In this document: one piece after another, positions 55,701-62,865 of the stretch
Layout: every line of letters begins with the position of its first letter
Numbering within the stretch: the stretch's first letter is position 1
Assembly (NCBI GenBank): GCA_016789905.1
Contig: JAEUQC010000104.1
Span: 34,940 to 98,939 of the forward strand
Reading direction: 5' to 3'
DNA: 64,000 nucleotides
Origin: Bryobacterales bacterium
Lineage (GTDB): Bacteria; Acidobacteriota; Terriglobia; Bryobacterales; Bryobacteraceae
Position numbers and translations under genes: made by a program
The notes under the pieces: model-generated
The model's input: the letters and a program-made list of their open reading frames with translations, nothing else
Told to the model about the DNA's origin: nothing
Databases searched by the model: none

Positions 55701-55749
55701 GGCCACGTCCACCGTCACCATCAACTACGCCTTGACCCGCGTTCGATAA
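52717..55749 (+). CDS. Large exported OmpA-domain protein with PKD and tandem Ig-like modules
   Basis: The product is 1010 aa. Signal FKRSLTWFALMSLTVAGLLA. An OmpA peptidoglycan-binding domain sits at the N terminus (~30-135): INFETSSAVLTDGYPSLLRL, YKVRVEGHTDGTGSKRANEK and GRWMNRRTMLYV. A helical Lys/Asp-rich segment (~165-205) and a beta-barrel-like region (~250-470; RYFAPIGKSSALQSEAEYMY) follow. Then come a PKD module (~485-590; LDGSASYDPDGDPITFQWQQ), four tandem ~75-residue Ig-like modules beginning RILRF, RIISF, RIIRF and TLTAC, and a final PKD (ANAGPSITTIDRLLTLDGTK). An anchored surface adhesin or scaffold is likely. It has a strong RBS GGGAGGAGG and its own terminator. Confidence 0.92.
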   Translation: MFKRSLTWFALMSLTVAGLLAQGQSTTATKDDWEEINFETSSAVLTDGYPSLLRLAELLTKNPGYKVRVEGHTDGTGSKRANEKLGMQRAQAVKSFLEKYGARPDQITATTQGMGQPKVGNDTKEGRWMNRRTMLYVADGQGRPVSAGGVGDAIRNLNAATGGPAAAADPKCCDEILKRLDKLDDILALLRTMKGDHDKLAGEVAKLKEDNTKLAAATAAGVGAAGLAPAAKQDVADVSRKVIEETLMKNTSPKWSILGANAGVDNEGRLTFTGKGRYFAPIGKSSALQSEAEYMYFRDRQEGQFDAGLVQRFDKVQMGLFSSFKHATFSEFRSGGTLGQGALAIDYIFKRGRLGVFGTKAFLNNAVVNRAPVSPNVILETYMRAVDQIGGSTSVALWKDTYVEGNLGFLRAYGNNNKPGGMVRFVQPLNKMVALSIEGGLNETLIGRNNSGSVRFGVLFGNWLRPKDYATVETPVPMDIPRVRYELLTRRIRTGNSAPIADAGGDQFNTPAGNIRLDGSASYDPDGDPITFQWQQVAGPTVALTNATQAVATFTAAAGQTYAFRLTVKDDQGAQGVSRATVTSRAAAAVRILRFQANPVQVRAGQPVNLLWLIENADSATISPVVGAVNATQGTTQVSPNETTTYRLTARNATSEAVETVTVNVERPLPRIISFQASPATINRGQGSTLAWQTENADTVTVSGVGTVNANGTAPVSPADTTTYTITATNQFGSSSATAVIQVGTPPTGGGDGLPRIIRFTAAPMDITAGDRSSIDWLVENATNVTINSLGSVGLQGNVPVSPTANTLYTITASNAVGQVTSTIGINVRPAVPQPPPAPTLTACVANPVEVVKAGDPASISYTAQNATVVTLNGLGVPNPVVVRPTATTTYTLIAYNAQNQTARCEVTVRVAAEPAVIRPTANAGPSITTIDRLLTLDGTKSSDPSGGALTYRWRPLEKTAVVLEPNSPTPRVQLGEQFGPYTFELTVTNGAGVSATSTVTINYALTRVR

Positions 55750-55770
55750 CTCGAACGTCCCGCAAGCGGA

Positions 55771-55808
55771 ACGGCCGGCTCCCTCCCCAGGGCGCCGGCC
55801 GTTTTGTT
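55771..55808 (+). terminator. Intrinsic terminator after OmpA-like gene
   Basis: ACGGCCGGC (55771-55779) pairs perfectly with GCCGGCCGT (55794-55802), followed by TTTGTTT. Confidence 0.88.
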
Positions 55809-55809
55809 T

Positions 55810-56166
55810 CTACTCGCACGCCACCGGATTCTCGTAGCAGTCTTCATTGTCCTTCGGCGTCGCCGGCATCGCGCATTTGAAGTCTTTCTCGATCAGCAGG
55901 TGAACCCCGCCCGCGTCCCCCTCGAACCCCACTCGTTCGTCCCCGTCCCACCCCACAAGCCACGCCGCCGGAATCCGCACCGTCAGCCGCGCCCCGTCGC
56001 TTTCCGCCGTCAGCGCCGCCCCGTGCGCGTCCGGCCGCAGTGCATATTCCAGTGCCACCGGCACCGTCGCGCACCGCTCCACCACCTCCCCGCCCTCGGT
56101 CAGCGCCTTCACCTCGGCCTGTTTCAAACGCAGCCGAATACTATCGGCATGGATACGAAGCTTCAT
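55810..56166 (-). CDS. Conserved-type hypothetical protein, 118 aa
   Basis: Begins MKLRIHADSIRLRLKQAEVK at ATG 56166. It is all-beta looking and ends EKDFKCAMPATPKDNEDCYE NPV, with two late Cys. Similar short proteins with a terminal F-K-C...D-E-D..NP pattern occur in many bacteria next to FmdB-like genes, but I cannot name a family. It is divergent from the zinc-ribbon gene by 9 bp. Confidence 0.75.
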   Translation of the reverse strand: MKLRIHADSIRLRLKQAEVKALTEGGEVVERCATVPVALEYALRPDAHGAALTAESDGARLTVRIPAAWLVGWDGDERVGFEGDAGGVHLLIEKDFKCAMPATPKDNEDCYENPVACE

Positions 56167-56175
56167 AATATGAGT

Positions 56176-56358
56176 ATGCCGATGTACGAATACGCTTGTC
56201 CCGAATGCGGGGCGAAGTTTGAAAAATTGAGACGCATGTCCGAAGCCGATAGCCCCGCCCGTTGCGCCGTCTGCGGCGCCGAAAACGCCCGCCGCGTCCT
56301 CTCCACCTTCTGCGCCACCGGCGGCTGCGGCTCCGGCGGCAATGGCCGCTTTACTTGA
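56176..56358 (+). CDS. FmdB-type zinc-ribbon protein
   Basis: The product is 60 aa, starting MPMYEYACPECGAKFEKL, the standard FmdB opening, with the second Cys pair in CAVCGAENARRVLS. Four Cys bind one zinc. The C terminus is Gly/Cys-rich ([12 protein letters not shown]). ATGs at 56170 and 56182 are also in frame; 56176 fits the family. Regulatory role is assumed in the family, not proven. It overlaps the convergent M28 gene by 8 bp. Confidence 0.9.
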   Translation: MPMYEYACPECGAKFEKLRRMSEADSPARCAVCGAENARRVLSTFCATGGCGSGGNGRFT

Positions 56359-57196
56359 GCGCCCCAGTAACGCTCCGGTCCGGAGCATCCAACTTCTCAT
56401 CCACAAACTTCAAATACGCCGCCAAAAAGCGATACGCCGATTGATACGCGCCCACATCGATCTTGCTCAGTTGATCGTCAATCGAATGCAGCCATAGCCA
56501 CGTCTGGTTGTTCAACGAGTGGAAATCGATCACCGGAACCTTCTTCGCCCGGAACGGCGCCGCGTCCGTCGTCCCCACCTGGTCGGCGTTCATCCCTTCC
56601 AACGGAATCTTTAACGCGCCCGCCATCTGCAGCGCAAGCTGGGTCAACTCCGGGTCCGCCTTCGACGCCCACACATATAGCGGGTGCGGCCCGCTCGCCA
56701 CGCTGTCAATGTTGATCACCGCCCGGACATTTTTCAAGGCCGTCTTTTGATTCGCCTTCACCCATGCCCGCGCCCCCACCAGCCCCGCCTCCTCGTCCGT
56801 AAAGCCGATAAACAGAAACGTGTGCCGCCGCCCTTCCACCGCCCGCAGGCTCTGGTACAACGATGGTAGCAGCGACGCGCCGGACCAGTTGTCAATCGCC
56901 CCCGCCCCCGCCCGCACTTTGTCAAAATGCGCTGTGACCAGTATCCATTTCCCCTCCGGCTCCCCCGGCAGCGTGCAAACCAAATTGGGCACCTTGGAGC
57001 CCTTGGCCATCTGTGGCTCCAGCGCCGGCCCCGTGCATCCGGCCTCGGTAAACAGCGTGCCCAACGTCCCAAACCGCGCCGCGTTCTCCCCGCGCTCAAT
57101 CCGCCGCAGCCGCTCGGTCACCTTCTCGGCCGGAATCGTCGGGAATGTCCATTGTTGCCCGCCCAATCCCAGCGAGAGCAGTAGTAAGTACCGCAT
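56351..57196 (-). CDS. Small exported M28-family peptidase
   Basis: The product is 281 aa with signal [16 protein letters not shown]28 zinc motifs are [11 protein letters not shown] (His, Asp in a variant of H.D), [16 protein letters not shown] (bridging Asp), [15 protein letters not shown] (catalytic Glu), INIDSVASG and [12 protein letters not shown] (final His). Smaller than the PDZ-containing M28 at 11788 and lacking the PA insert. Promoter TACACT is 7 bp before the ATG. Confidence 0.88.
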   Translation of the reverse strand: MRYLLLLSLGLGGQQWTFPTIPAEKVTERLRRIERGENAARFGTLGTLFTEAGCTGPALEPQMAKGSKVPNLVCTLPGEPEGKWILVTAHFDKVRAGAGAIDNWSGASLLPSLYQSLRAVEGRRHTFLFIGFTDEEAGLVGARAWVKANQKTALKNVRAVINIDSVASGPHPLYVWASKADPELTQLALQMAGALKIPLEGMNADQVGTTDAAPFRAKKVPVIDFHSLNNQTWLWLHSIDDQLSKIDVGAYQSAYRFLAAYLKFVDEKLDAPDRSVTGALK

Positions 57197-57203
57197 TTCT
57201 CAA

Positions 57204-57209
57204 AGTGTA
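57204..57209 (-). promoter_or_regulatory. -10 (TACACT) of M28 gene, leaderless
   Basis: On minus, TACACT ends 7 bp before ATG 57196. Confidence 0.5.
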
Positions 57210-57220
57210 GCAACCTGCTC

Positions 57221-57226
57221 TATAGT
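57221..57226 (+). promoter_or_regulatory. -10 (TATAGT) of isomerase/epimerase gene
   Basis: TATAGT ends 13 bp before ATG 57240. Confidence 0.5.
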
Positions 57227-57239
57227 GGTGTGCAGACCT

Positions 57240-58157
57240 ATGCTTACACTCGGCTTCGTCAGCGCCATCCTGCCTGACCTTACTCTCGAAGAAGTCCTCG
57301 CCTTTGCCGCCTCCAACGGGTTTTCCTGCGTCGAACTCATGTGCTGGCCCCTCGGCAAGGCCGAACGCCGCTACGCCGGCATCACTCACATCGATGTCGC
57401 CGGCTTCTCCAAATCCGACGCCGCACGCGTCAACGATCTCGCCGCCAAATATGGCGTCTCCATCAGCGGCCTCGGCTATTACCCCAATCCGCTCGCCCCC
57501 GATAAGGACGAAGCCAAGGTCTACGTCAAGCACCTCGAACACGTCATCAAAGCCGCCAGTCTCCTCGGCGTCCCCGTCGTCAATACCTTCGTCGGCCGCG
57601 ACTACACTCTCACCATCGACGAAAACTGGCCCCGTTTCCTCAAAACCTGGAAACCCCTCATCGCCTTCGCTGAAAAGCACAACGTCAAAATCGGCATCGA
57701 AAACTGCCCCATGTCTTTCACGAAGGACGAATGGCCCGGCGGCAAGAATCTTATGACCTCCCCAGCCATCTGGCGCCGCGCGTTCAACGATATTCCCAGC
57801 GATCACTTCGGCCTCAATTTCGATCCTTCCCACTTCATCCTCCAGCACATGGACTACCTGAAAGCCATGCGCGAATTCGGCCCCAAGCTCTTCCACATGC
57901 ACGCCAAAGACGCCCGCATCGATCGCGACAAGCTCAACGAAGTGGGCGTCTTCGCCTTCCCCAACCAATGGCACACCCCGAAGCTCCCCGGCCTCGGCGA
58001 CGTCGATTGGGGCAAGTTCTTCAGTGTCCTCACCGAAACCGGTTACAAAGGCGGTGTCTGCATTGAAGTCGAGGACCGCGCCTACGAAGGCGATCTCGAG
58101 CTCCGCAAAGCCTCACTCATCCAGAGCGGCCGGTTCCTCAAAAACTTCCTCCCCTAG
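57240..58157 (+). CDS. Sugar phosphate isomerase/epimerase-type TIM barrel
   Basis: The product is 305 aa, an AP_endonuc_2/xylose isomerase-like barrel. Metal-ligand segments are [22 protein letters not shown] (Glu), [16 protein letters not shown] (Asp, His), [11 protein letters not shown] (His) and [14 protein letters not shown] (Glu). No signal peptide. It belongs to the large IolE/IolI/tagatose-epimerase-like group; substrate unknown. A 9-bp gap to the esterase suggests one operon. Confidence 0.9.
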   Translation: MLTLGFVSAILPDLTLEEVLAFAASNGFSCVELMCWPLGKAERRYAGITHIDVAGFSKSDAARVNDLAAKYGVSISGLGYYPNPLAPDKDEAKVYVKHLEHVIKAASLLGVPVVNTFVGRDYTLTIDENWPRFLKTWKPLIAFAEKHNVKIGIENCPMSFTKDEWPGGKNLMTSPAIWRRAFNDIPSDHFGLNFDPSHFILQHMDYLKAMREFGPKLFHMHAKDARIDRDKLNEVGVFAFPNQWHTPKLPGLGDVDWGKFFSVLTETGYKGGVCIEVEDRAYEGDLELRKASLIQSGRFLKNFLP

Positions 58158-58166
58158 GATCTCCCC

Positions 58167-58976
58167 ATGCGCCTGGCTCCGCTGCTCGTATGCTTCTCCG
58201 CCCTCGCGGCGGAGCCGGCCCTGCACATCGAACTGCCCTATCAAACCATCGCCGGCGAACAGTTGAAGCTCGACATCGCCGTCCCCCAAAACTCGCTCGG
58301 CCCCCATCCGCTCATCGTCTGTCTCCACGGCGGCGGCTGGTCCATGGGCGGCAAAACTTCCTTCCGCAAATATCTCCCTCAATTCGCCCAACTCGGCTAC
58401 GCCGCCGCCGCCATCCAATACCGCCTCGCCCCCGCCCACCAGTTCCCCGCCCCCGTTGATGATATCCACGCCGCCATCCGCTATCTCCGCGCCAACGCCG
58501 CCCGCTGGAACCTCGACCCAAAACGGATTGCGCTCCTCGGCGCCTCCGCCGGCGCCCACCTCGCCCTCCTCGCCGGCTTCGAGAACCGGTCTTTAGTCAA
58601 CGCCATCGTCGACATCTCCGGCCCCGCCGATCTCCGCGACTGGCACATGGGCCCCGTCGCCGAAGCCGCTCTCCTCAAAACAACCGGCAAAACCTCCCGC
58701 CTCCTGGTCCAGGAATTCATCGGCCCCGCCGATCCCGCGCTGGCCTCGCCCGTCGCCCTCGTCCGCCCAGGGCTTCCCCCCGTTCTCGTCGTCCATTGGA
58801 AGCTGGATCAGGCCGTCGCCGCCGAACAGCCGCAGCGCCTGCTCAACGCGCTCGCCCAGGCCAACGTGCCCGCCCAAGCCCATTGGTTGGAAGGCAAAGG
58901 CCACGCCCTCGCCGGCCCCGGTGTCGAACAGATCGTCCCGCTTACAGTCCAGTTCCTGAACGCCATCCGCGAGTAG
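58167..58976 (+). CDS. Exported alpha/beta-hydrolase esterase (BD-FAE/HSL-like)
   Basis: The product is 269 aa with signal MRLAPLLVCFSALAAEP. Oxyanion loop LIVCLHGGGWSMGGK, AAIQYRLAPAHQFPAPVDDI, nucleophile elbow ALLGASAGAHLALLA (GxSxG), and catalytic Asp/His in VLVVHWKLDQAV and WLEGKGHALAG. Typical of small carbohydrate or feruloyl esterases. Second gene after the isomerase. It is the last ordinary chromosomal gene before the mobile region. Confidence 0.9.
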   Translation: MRLAPLLVCFSALAAEPALHIELPYQTIAGEQLKLDIAVPQNSLGPHPLIVCLHGGGWSMGGKTSFRKYLPQFAQLGYAAAAIQYRLAPAHQFPAPVDDIHAAIRYLRANAARWNLDPKRIALLGASAGAHLALLAGFENRSLVNAIVDISGPADLRDWHMGPVAEAALLKTTGKTSRLLVQEFIGPADPALASPVALVRPGLPPVLVVHWKLDQAVAAEQPQRLLNALAQANVPAQAHWLEGKGHALAGPGVEQIVPLTVQFLNAIRE

Positions 58977-59408
58977 CCCACACGCCTTGCCGCTACGAAT
59001 CCCCCAGCGGCGAATCGCCACAAATGCCGGCGCGCCGCCGGCGCCACTCGCGATTTCAGCCGGTCCAAGATTGCGCCTCCAGCGTCTTATCAATTCCGGC
59101 AGTTGCTCTGTGCACCCGTTGAGATCCGCCCCCATGGTAGCCATCAGGAACACGTGGACCGGCGGCATAGCATCGGCCCGCCCTTGCCATCCCAGCCTGC
59201 CCCCCATCGCGAAGGCAGTGGCCTGCGCCCAGTAAAACGCACCAAATGCCGCTGCCCCTAAGCCACCCCACCCCGCGCCAGATTCAGTGTTGCAACGGCA
59301 GTCGCGTTCCCGCAGAAAAGGCGGCCCCGCCTCGGACTCTAACAACGGCCGCGGCCATCCTCTCTGCCCGTTTCACGTCAATTTCTCGAGCTTGCCCCGT
59401 CTGTTCAG
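58977..59408. other. No recognisable gene (432 bp)
   Basis: Open frames exist on both strands but none has protein-like composition, a signal or a motif I recognise. The high-GC frames reading into 58.6 kb on minus are shadows of the esterase. It is probably eroded sequence next to the primase remnant. Confidence 0.5.
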
Positions 59409-59790
59409 CTACACGTCCGAAGTTCGCAACAGCGGCCTCATCGTCCCGTCGGCAAGCCCCCATCGAAACGCACCAATCGATTCCTCCGAAAGAACTCCCC
59501 GCTTCGACCAGTGAATTGCCGCCTCCGGCCAAATCTGCATCGTCTCGGGTTGATAAGCCGCCACCTCCTCGAACACCCGCGTATCGTCAACGGATGAATT
59601 CTCCGGCGGCGGCTCCGTCTGCAGCAACGCAGCCGCATGGTCCATGCGGTCACGTCATCGCCCGTCTGGCAAGCCCCCAAACAACGTAAATGGTTCTTCG
59701 CCGGCGTAATCACCAAACTCGGTTCCCGGTCATCGGGAAACGGACACAGAGGGCGAGAATCGTCTCCGCGTAGGCGACTACCGTGTCCGC
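59409..59790 (-). pseudogene. CHC2-type DNA primase remnant, frameshifted
   Basis: On minus near 59745-59660, the frame reads ALCPFPDDREPSLVITP, then LRCLGACQTGDDVTAW, the CHC2 zinc-finger pattern CPF...EPSL...C.GC..GDD (the first His is Pro here). After a frame change near 59640 a second segment reads WSKRGVLSEESIGAFRWGLA, typical of the region before the Toprim fold. No start and no Toprim domain remain. Such stand-alone primases occur in plasmids and integrative elements, so this is likely debris of one. Confidence 0.72.
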
Positions 59791-59880
59791 TTCACCGAAG
59801 AACACCCCGATACTCTCCGTATCCACACGGTTAAGAATCGCCGCGAAGCCTACCGCTTACCTTCCTGTCGGCAGCACGGT

Positions 59881-59951
59881 CCGGCGGGCCCCCATTGCAA
59901 CAATGGGGCTAGTGGGCCGCAAAAGCAGCGGCCCGGCACGCCGCCCGCCGG
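59881..59951. ncRNA. Structured element A: stem enclosing two hairpins
   Basis: An 8-bp stem CCGGCGGG (59881-59888)/CCCGCCGG (59944-59951) encloses two perfect hairpins. One is CCCCATTG/CAATGGGG with loop CAA (59890-59908). The other is GGGCCGC/GCGGCCC with loop AAAAGCA (59914-59934). All pairs are Watson-Crick. Whether it acts as RNA or DNA, and on which strand, is unknown. It shares its loop with element B at 60048. Confidence 0.5.
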
Positions 59952-60047
59952 GAGGAGCGGTACGGGTGACCGGAGGAAAATCACGTAAGGACTCGGATCG
60001 GCCTCCAGCAGGGTGGAAGGCGGCCCCGGAGAGGCATCACGGGGAGT

Positions 60048-60162
60048 GGCGGGAGGACATACGAAAGTTATCCGAACCGCCGGTCCAAAAGCAGGACCGG
60101 TCCCCGCGAGGCGCGGCGGTTTCCGCTCGCCGCCCGATAACTTTGAGTTATGTCCTCCCGCC
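60048..60162. ncRNA. Structured element B: 115-nt fully nested fold
   Basis: The outer stem GGCGGGAGGACATA (60048-60061) pairs perfectly with 60149-60162 (14 bp). After a small internal loop, AAAGTTATC (60064-60072) pairs with 60136-60144 (9 bp). Inside is AACCG (60075-60079)/CGGTT (60117-60121), which encloses two hairpins: CCGGTCC/GGACCGG with loop AAAAGCA (60080-60100), and CCGCG/CGCGG with loop AGG (60104-60116). No pairings conflict. It could be a noncoding RNA or a hairpin-rich MITE or replication end. Confidence 0.55.
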
Positions 60163-60377
60163 GACGGATGTTTCGGCCGGTCCGCCCATTCGTTTGATCC
60201 ACCCCCCCGGCCCCTCGTAGGGGAGTGCTTGAAGGCGCGCGCGCAGTGCGCGGGAAGGTACGCTTTGATTTTTCCTCCCACCGCCTCCGCACCAAGGGCT
60301 TCCTTGGGCGGCCAGTTCGCCGCTTCACCCGGTGTTCCCTTTACCGCTCAAGTTGTCAGAACGTGGAGAATCGGCCT

Positions 60378-60556
60378 TCAATTACCCACAATCCCCGGAT
60401 GCGTCGCCTGATATACCTGCTTCAACAGATTGATCGATACCCGCGTATACAGCTCAATGGTCGATAACTTCGCGTGCCCCAGCAGTTCCGGAATCACCCG
60501 CACATCGGCCCCATTCTCAAGCATCAATGTCGCCACGGTCTGGCGCCTATGCCGCA
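60378..60556 (-). pseudogene. Tyrosine recombinase C-terminal fragment (minus)
   Basis: Encodes RHRRQTVATLMLENGADVRV, IPELLGHAKLSTIELYTRVS and a normal-looking end at GIVGN. This is the last ~60 residues of a XerC/D-type integrase with the HxxR-box remnant, LLGH motif and active-site Tyr. The N-terminal two-thirds are missing; the sequence ends abruptly in a palindrome where a second fragment starts in the opposite direction. Confidence 0.78.
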
Positions 60557-60569
60557 TCCGGCATAGGCG
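60544..60569. repeat. 11-bp-arm palindrome at integrase fusion point
   Basis: CGCCTATGCCG (60544-60554) and CGGCATAGGCG (60559-60569) are exact inverted repeats with a 4-nt spacer. Each arm encodes the RLCR.RH part of the adjacent integrase fragment in its own strand. Confidence 0.75.
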
Positions 60570-60789
60570 GCACACAACCGCCGTGCACCTTGTGGCCGCC
60601 GGTCTGGACGTGACCGTGATTCGCAGTTGGCTCGGGCACGCCGATCTTGAAACGACGAATCACTGTGCCCAGGCGAATCTCGAAACCAAGCATAAGGCTT
60701 TGGAACAAGCCGACCCGAAGCTGCGGCCAGCCAAGCCGCCGCGGTGGCAGCGTGACGCTGATCTCATGGCCTGGCTCGATTCGCTATGA
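60557..60789 (+). pseudogene. Tyrosine recombinase C-terminal fragment (plus)
   Basis: Encodes RLCRIRHRRHTTAVHLVAAG then LDVTVIRSWLGHADLETT and NHCAQANLETKHKALEQ. It is the C terminus of a different integrase group (HxxR box present). The expected active-site Tyr in TTNHYAQAN is Cys. The N-terminal region is replaced by the opposite-strand fragment. It overlaps the convergent EF-Tu-like gene by 6 bp. Confidence 0.78.
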
Positions 60790-61152
60790 AAAGTAGCGTG
60801 CCGTATAGGGGCGACCGGCTTCTTCCCGGATACGCTGCGCCGAATGCTCCAGCTCCAGCACCTGCGTAACTCTGCCGTAGCCGACTGTCTTGTGCCCCTC
60901 GCGCAGTAGGAACATCGTTCCAGCAAAGATTTTGCCCACGTGCATCTCCGGGCTCATGAACGTCAGATAGGCTCTCACCGTGTCACCGGGGTTCACTCGT
61001 TCTGCGTCGGGATACGTCTGGATCGCGTCCCAATCATGTCCACTGTAGTAGAACTGCGGACGATATCCGGAAAAAGCAGGTCCTTGTCTTCCGCCTGCTT
61101 CGGCTGGGAGAAAAATGATCTCGACTTCAACGTCTCTGGGCAACTCCCGCAT
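60784..61152 (-). CDS. Stand-alone EF-Tu domain-III-like protein
   Basis: The product is 122 aa. It reads DVEVEIIFLPAEAGGRQGPA, FSGYRPQFYYSG, VNPGDTVRAYLTFMSP and FLLREGHKTVGYGRVTQVLE, matching the C-terminal beta-barrel (domain III) of elongation factor Tu, including the GGR, GYRPQFY and REG..TVG.G motifs. There is no GTPase domain and no room for one upstream. Similar single-domain proteins exist in other bacteria, with unknown function. Frame is intact, unlike its neighbours. Start ATG 61152 has no strong Shine-Dalgarno. Confidence 0.82.
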   Translation of the reverse strand: MRELPRDVEVEIIFLPAEAGGRQGPAFSGYRPQFYYSGHDWDAIQTYPDAERVNPGDTVRAYLTFMSPEMHVGKIFAGTMFLLREGHKTVGYGRVTQVLELEHSAQRIREEAGRPYTARYFS

Positions 61153-61173
61153 GTCAAAAACTCAAAGTTAGCA

Positions 61174-61301
61174 GAAGCGACGCCGCTTCGTGACGGGCAG
61201 CAGAATTATGTGAAGCAGCAGGCACCGGTCGGGTCGAAAACAGCCCGCTGCAGGAGGCTCCTCCACATAAATCTCGGCTCCGCATAATGCGGAGCGTTTT
61301 T
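61174..61301 (+). ncRNA. Candidate small RNA with intrinsic terminator
   Basis: On plus, three hairpins precede a terminator: GAAGCG/CGCTTC (61174-61189), GCAGCAGGC/GCCCGCTGC with one mismatch (61215-61251), and GGAGG/CCTCC (61253-61264). The terminator GCTCCGCA/TGCGGAGC (61277-61295) is followed by GTTTTT. There is no plus-strand gene upstream to use it: the gene to the left runs on minus. No clear promoter was located, so the 5' end is uncertain. Confidence 0.5.
61277..61301 (+). terminator. Intrinsic terminator
   Basis: Perfect 8-bp stem with TAA loop followed by GTTTTT. Confidence 0.75.
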
Positions 61302-61639
61302 AGCTCGGCGGCGCGGCGGACAGAAGCCGGGAGCGGGAGATCGCCGAACGCCGCGGCGGTGAGCTGAAAACGGATTGCACTGAACCGCCACCATGCACTA
61401 CGAACTATGGGTTTTCAATGCCCGGACTGCTGGACGAATTGAAGGACGAGGGAGTGAATAGGGCGTAAAGGAATGGGGCTTCCCCTGCAGGGCAGCACGT
61501 TGGAGGATTGTTGGGAGGGCGGAAGTCGGCAAAAACCTGGGAATCGGGCGGCCATGAGACAGTACAGTTACACTTCGACCGTGGCGTGGCCAGAGCCCGG
61601 TCGCGCCGGCATTGCGCGCGAGTGTGATCGCCGTGGTGG
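61302..61639. other. No recognisable gene; left flank of IS91-type element
   Basis: About 340 bp between the small-RNA terminator and the transposase stop. No credible open frame. It should hold the left end of the IS91-type element; I could not place the end. Confidence 0.4.
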
Positions 61640-62843
61640 TCATAAGGAATCGATGATTGGGAAGCGCCCGCTCAGAATGCGTGGCAGCATCTCGATCACC
61701 ACCATATGACCTCGATGGCACTGCGGGCATTCGTGCAACTTGCACCCGGTGAGTGCTTCGTATCGGTCGCGGTAGTCCTTCGGTGGCGGCGCACCCGCCG
61801 TCGCCGCGGCCGCGCGCATGCCGAGCAGTCGGCGGCACTGGGCCAGTTTCTCTCGCCGGTAGCGGTTGGCCAGGAAGCCGTAGTAACGAATCCGCCGGAA
61901 GCCATCTGGCAACACATGAAGCAGGAACCGCCGGATGAACTCGTCAGCGGAAAGTATCATCGTTTTCTGTTCGCTGTCTTGACGGTAATCTTTCCATCGG
62001 AAACTGACTTGTCCGCCTTCGATATCCAGCAGGCGGTTGTTGGAGATGGCCACGCGGTGGGTGTACCGTCCGACATAGTCCAACACTTGCTCCGGCCCGG
62101 CGAAGGGTTCCTTGGCGTACACCACCCATTCGGAACTCTGTGTCTTTACCAGATATCGGACGAAAGCCGGGCGTTCCCCGCGAGGTTGCAAAGAAGCGAA
62201 ACATTGGAGCTTGCCCGTATCAAATGCTTTTGCAGATACTTGAGAAATAGCCGTCGGAACAGTCGCGACAAGACACGAACCGGCAGGAAGAAGCCGCGTC
62301 GGCAGCCGATCCATTTTGTACCGCCGGGAGGGATTCCGCCGCCGGCACAATGCAATGCAGGTGCGGATGGTGGAGCAGGTTTTGCCCCCACGTGTGTAGC
62401 ACGGCGAAGAAGCCGATCTCGGCCCCCAAGTGTTTCGGGTCGGCGGCAATGGTGGATAGCGTTTCGGTGGTGGCGCGAAAGAGGATATCGTAGACCACCT
62501 TCTTGTTTTGATAGGCAATGGCCGCAATGTCTTCGGGCAGCGTGAATACGATGTGGAAGTACTCGCAGTCGAGCAGTTCTGATTGCCGTTCCTCCAGCCA
62601 TTCGGCCCGCGCCAGTGACTGGCACTTTGGGCAGTGCCTATCCCGGCAGGAGTTGAAGGCATTTCTTTGGTGTCCGCACTCATCACATTTCTCCATGTGG
62701 CCGCCGAGTGCGGCCGTGCGGCACAGTTCTATTGCCGTCATAACGCGCCGCTGCCCGGTGGACAGCGACGCGGCATGATTTTCGCGATACGCTTCGCCGT
62801 AGCGGCGGAACACGTCCGCTACTTCGACGTTGGGGCGATCCAT
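61640..62843 (-). pseudogene. IS91-family (HUH, Y2) transposase, two frameshifts
   Basis: Begins MDRPNVEVADVFRRYGEAYR at 62843. A zinc-finger region has CDECGHQRNAFNSCRDRHCP. The HUH motif is in LLHHPHLHCIVP. After VP the frame is lost near 62340 (one base missing relative to VPGGGIPPGG). A second one-base loss near 62228 separates FLKYLQK from AFDTGKLQCF. The rest, including the paired active-site tyrosines in LDYVGRYTHRVAISNNR and a C-terminal CKLHECPQCHRGHMV, is in the third frame to the stop. Rolling-circle transposition via this protein is impossible unless frameshifting restores it. Confidence 0.9.
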
Positions 62844-62865
62844 TGCACCCTGGCTCAGTCCTGAA

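Larger units (their letters stand above)
59791..60377. other. Non-coding stretch holding elements A and B
   Basis: 587 bp with no credible protein. Besides elements A and B there is a further CCCCT-CGT-AGGGG hairpin near 60212 and a GCGCGC repeat run. Lies between the primase remnant and integrase fragments. Confidence 0.5.

Noticed and set aside
58593..59345. 250-aa open frame on minus running from the esterase into the spacer
   Set aside because: Half of it is antisense to the esterase and the remainder has no recognisable motif or start signal.
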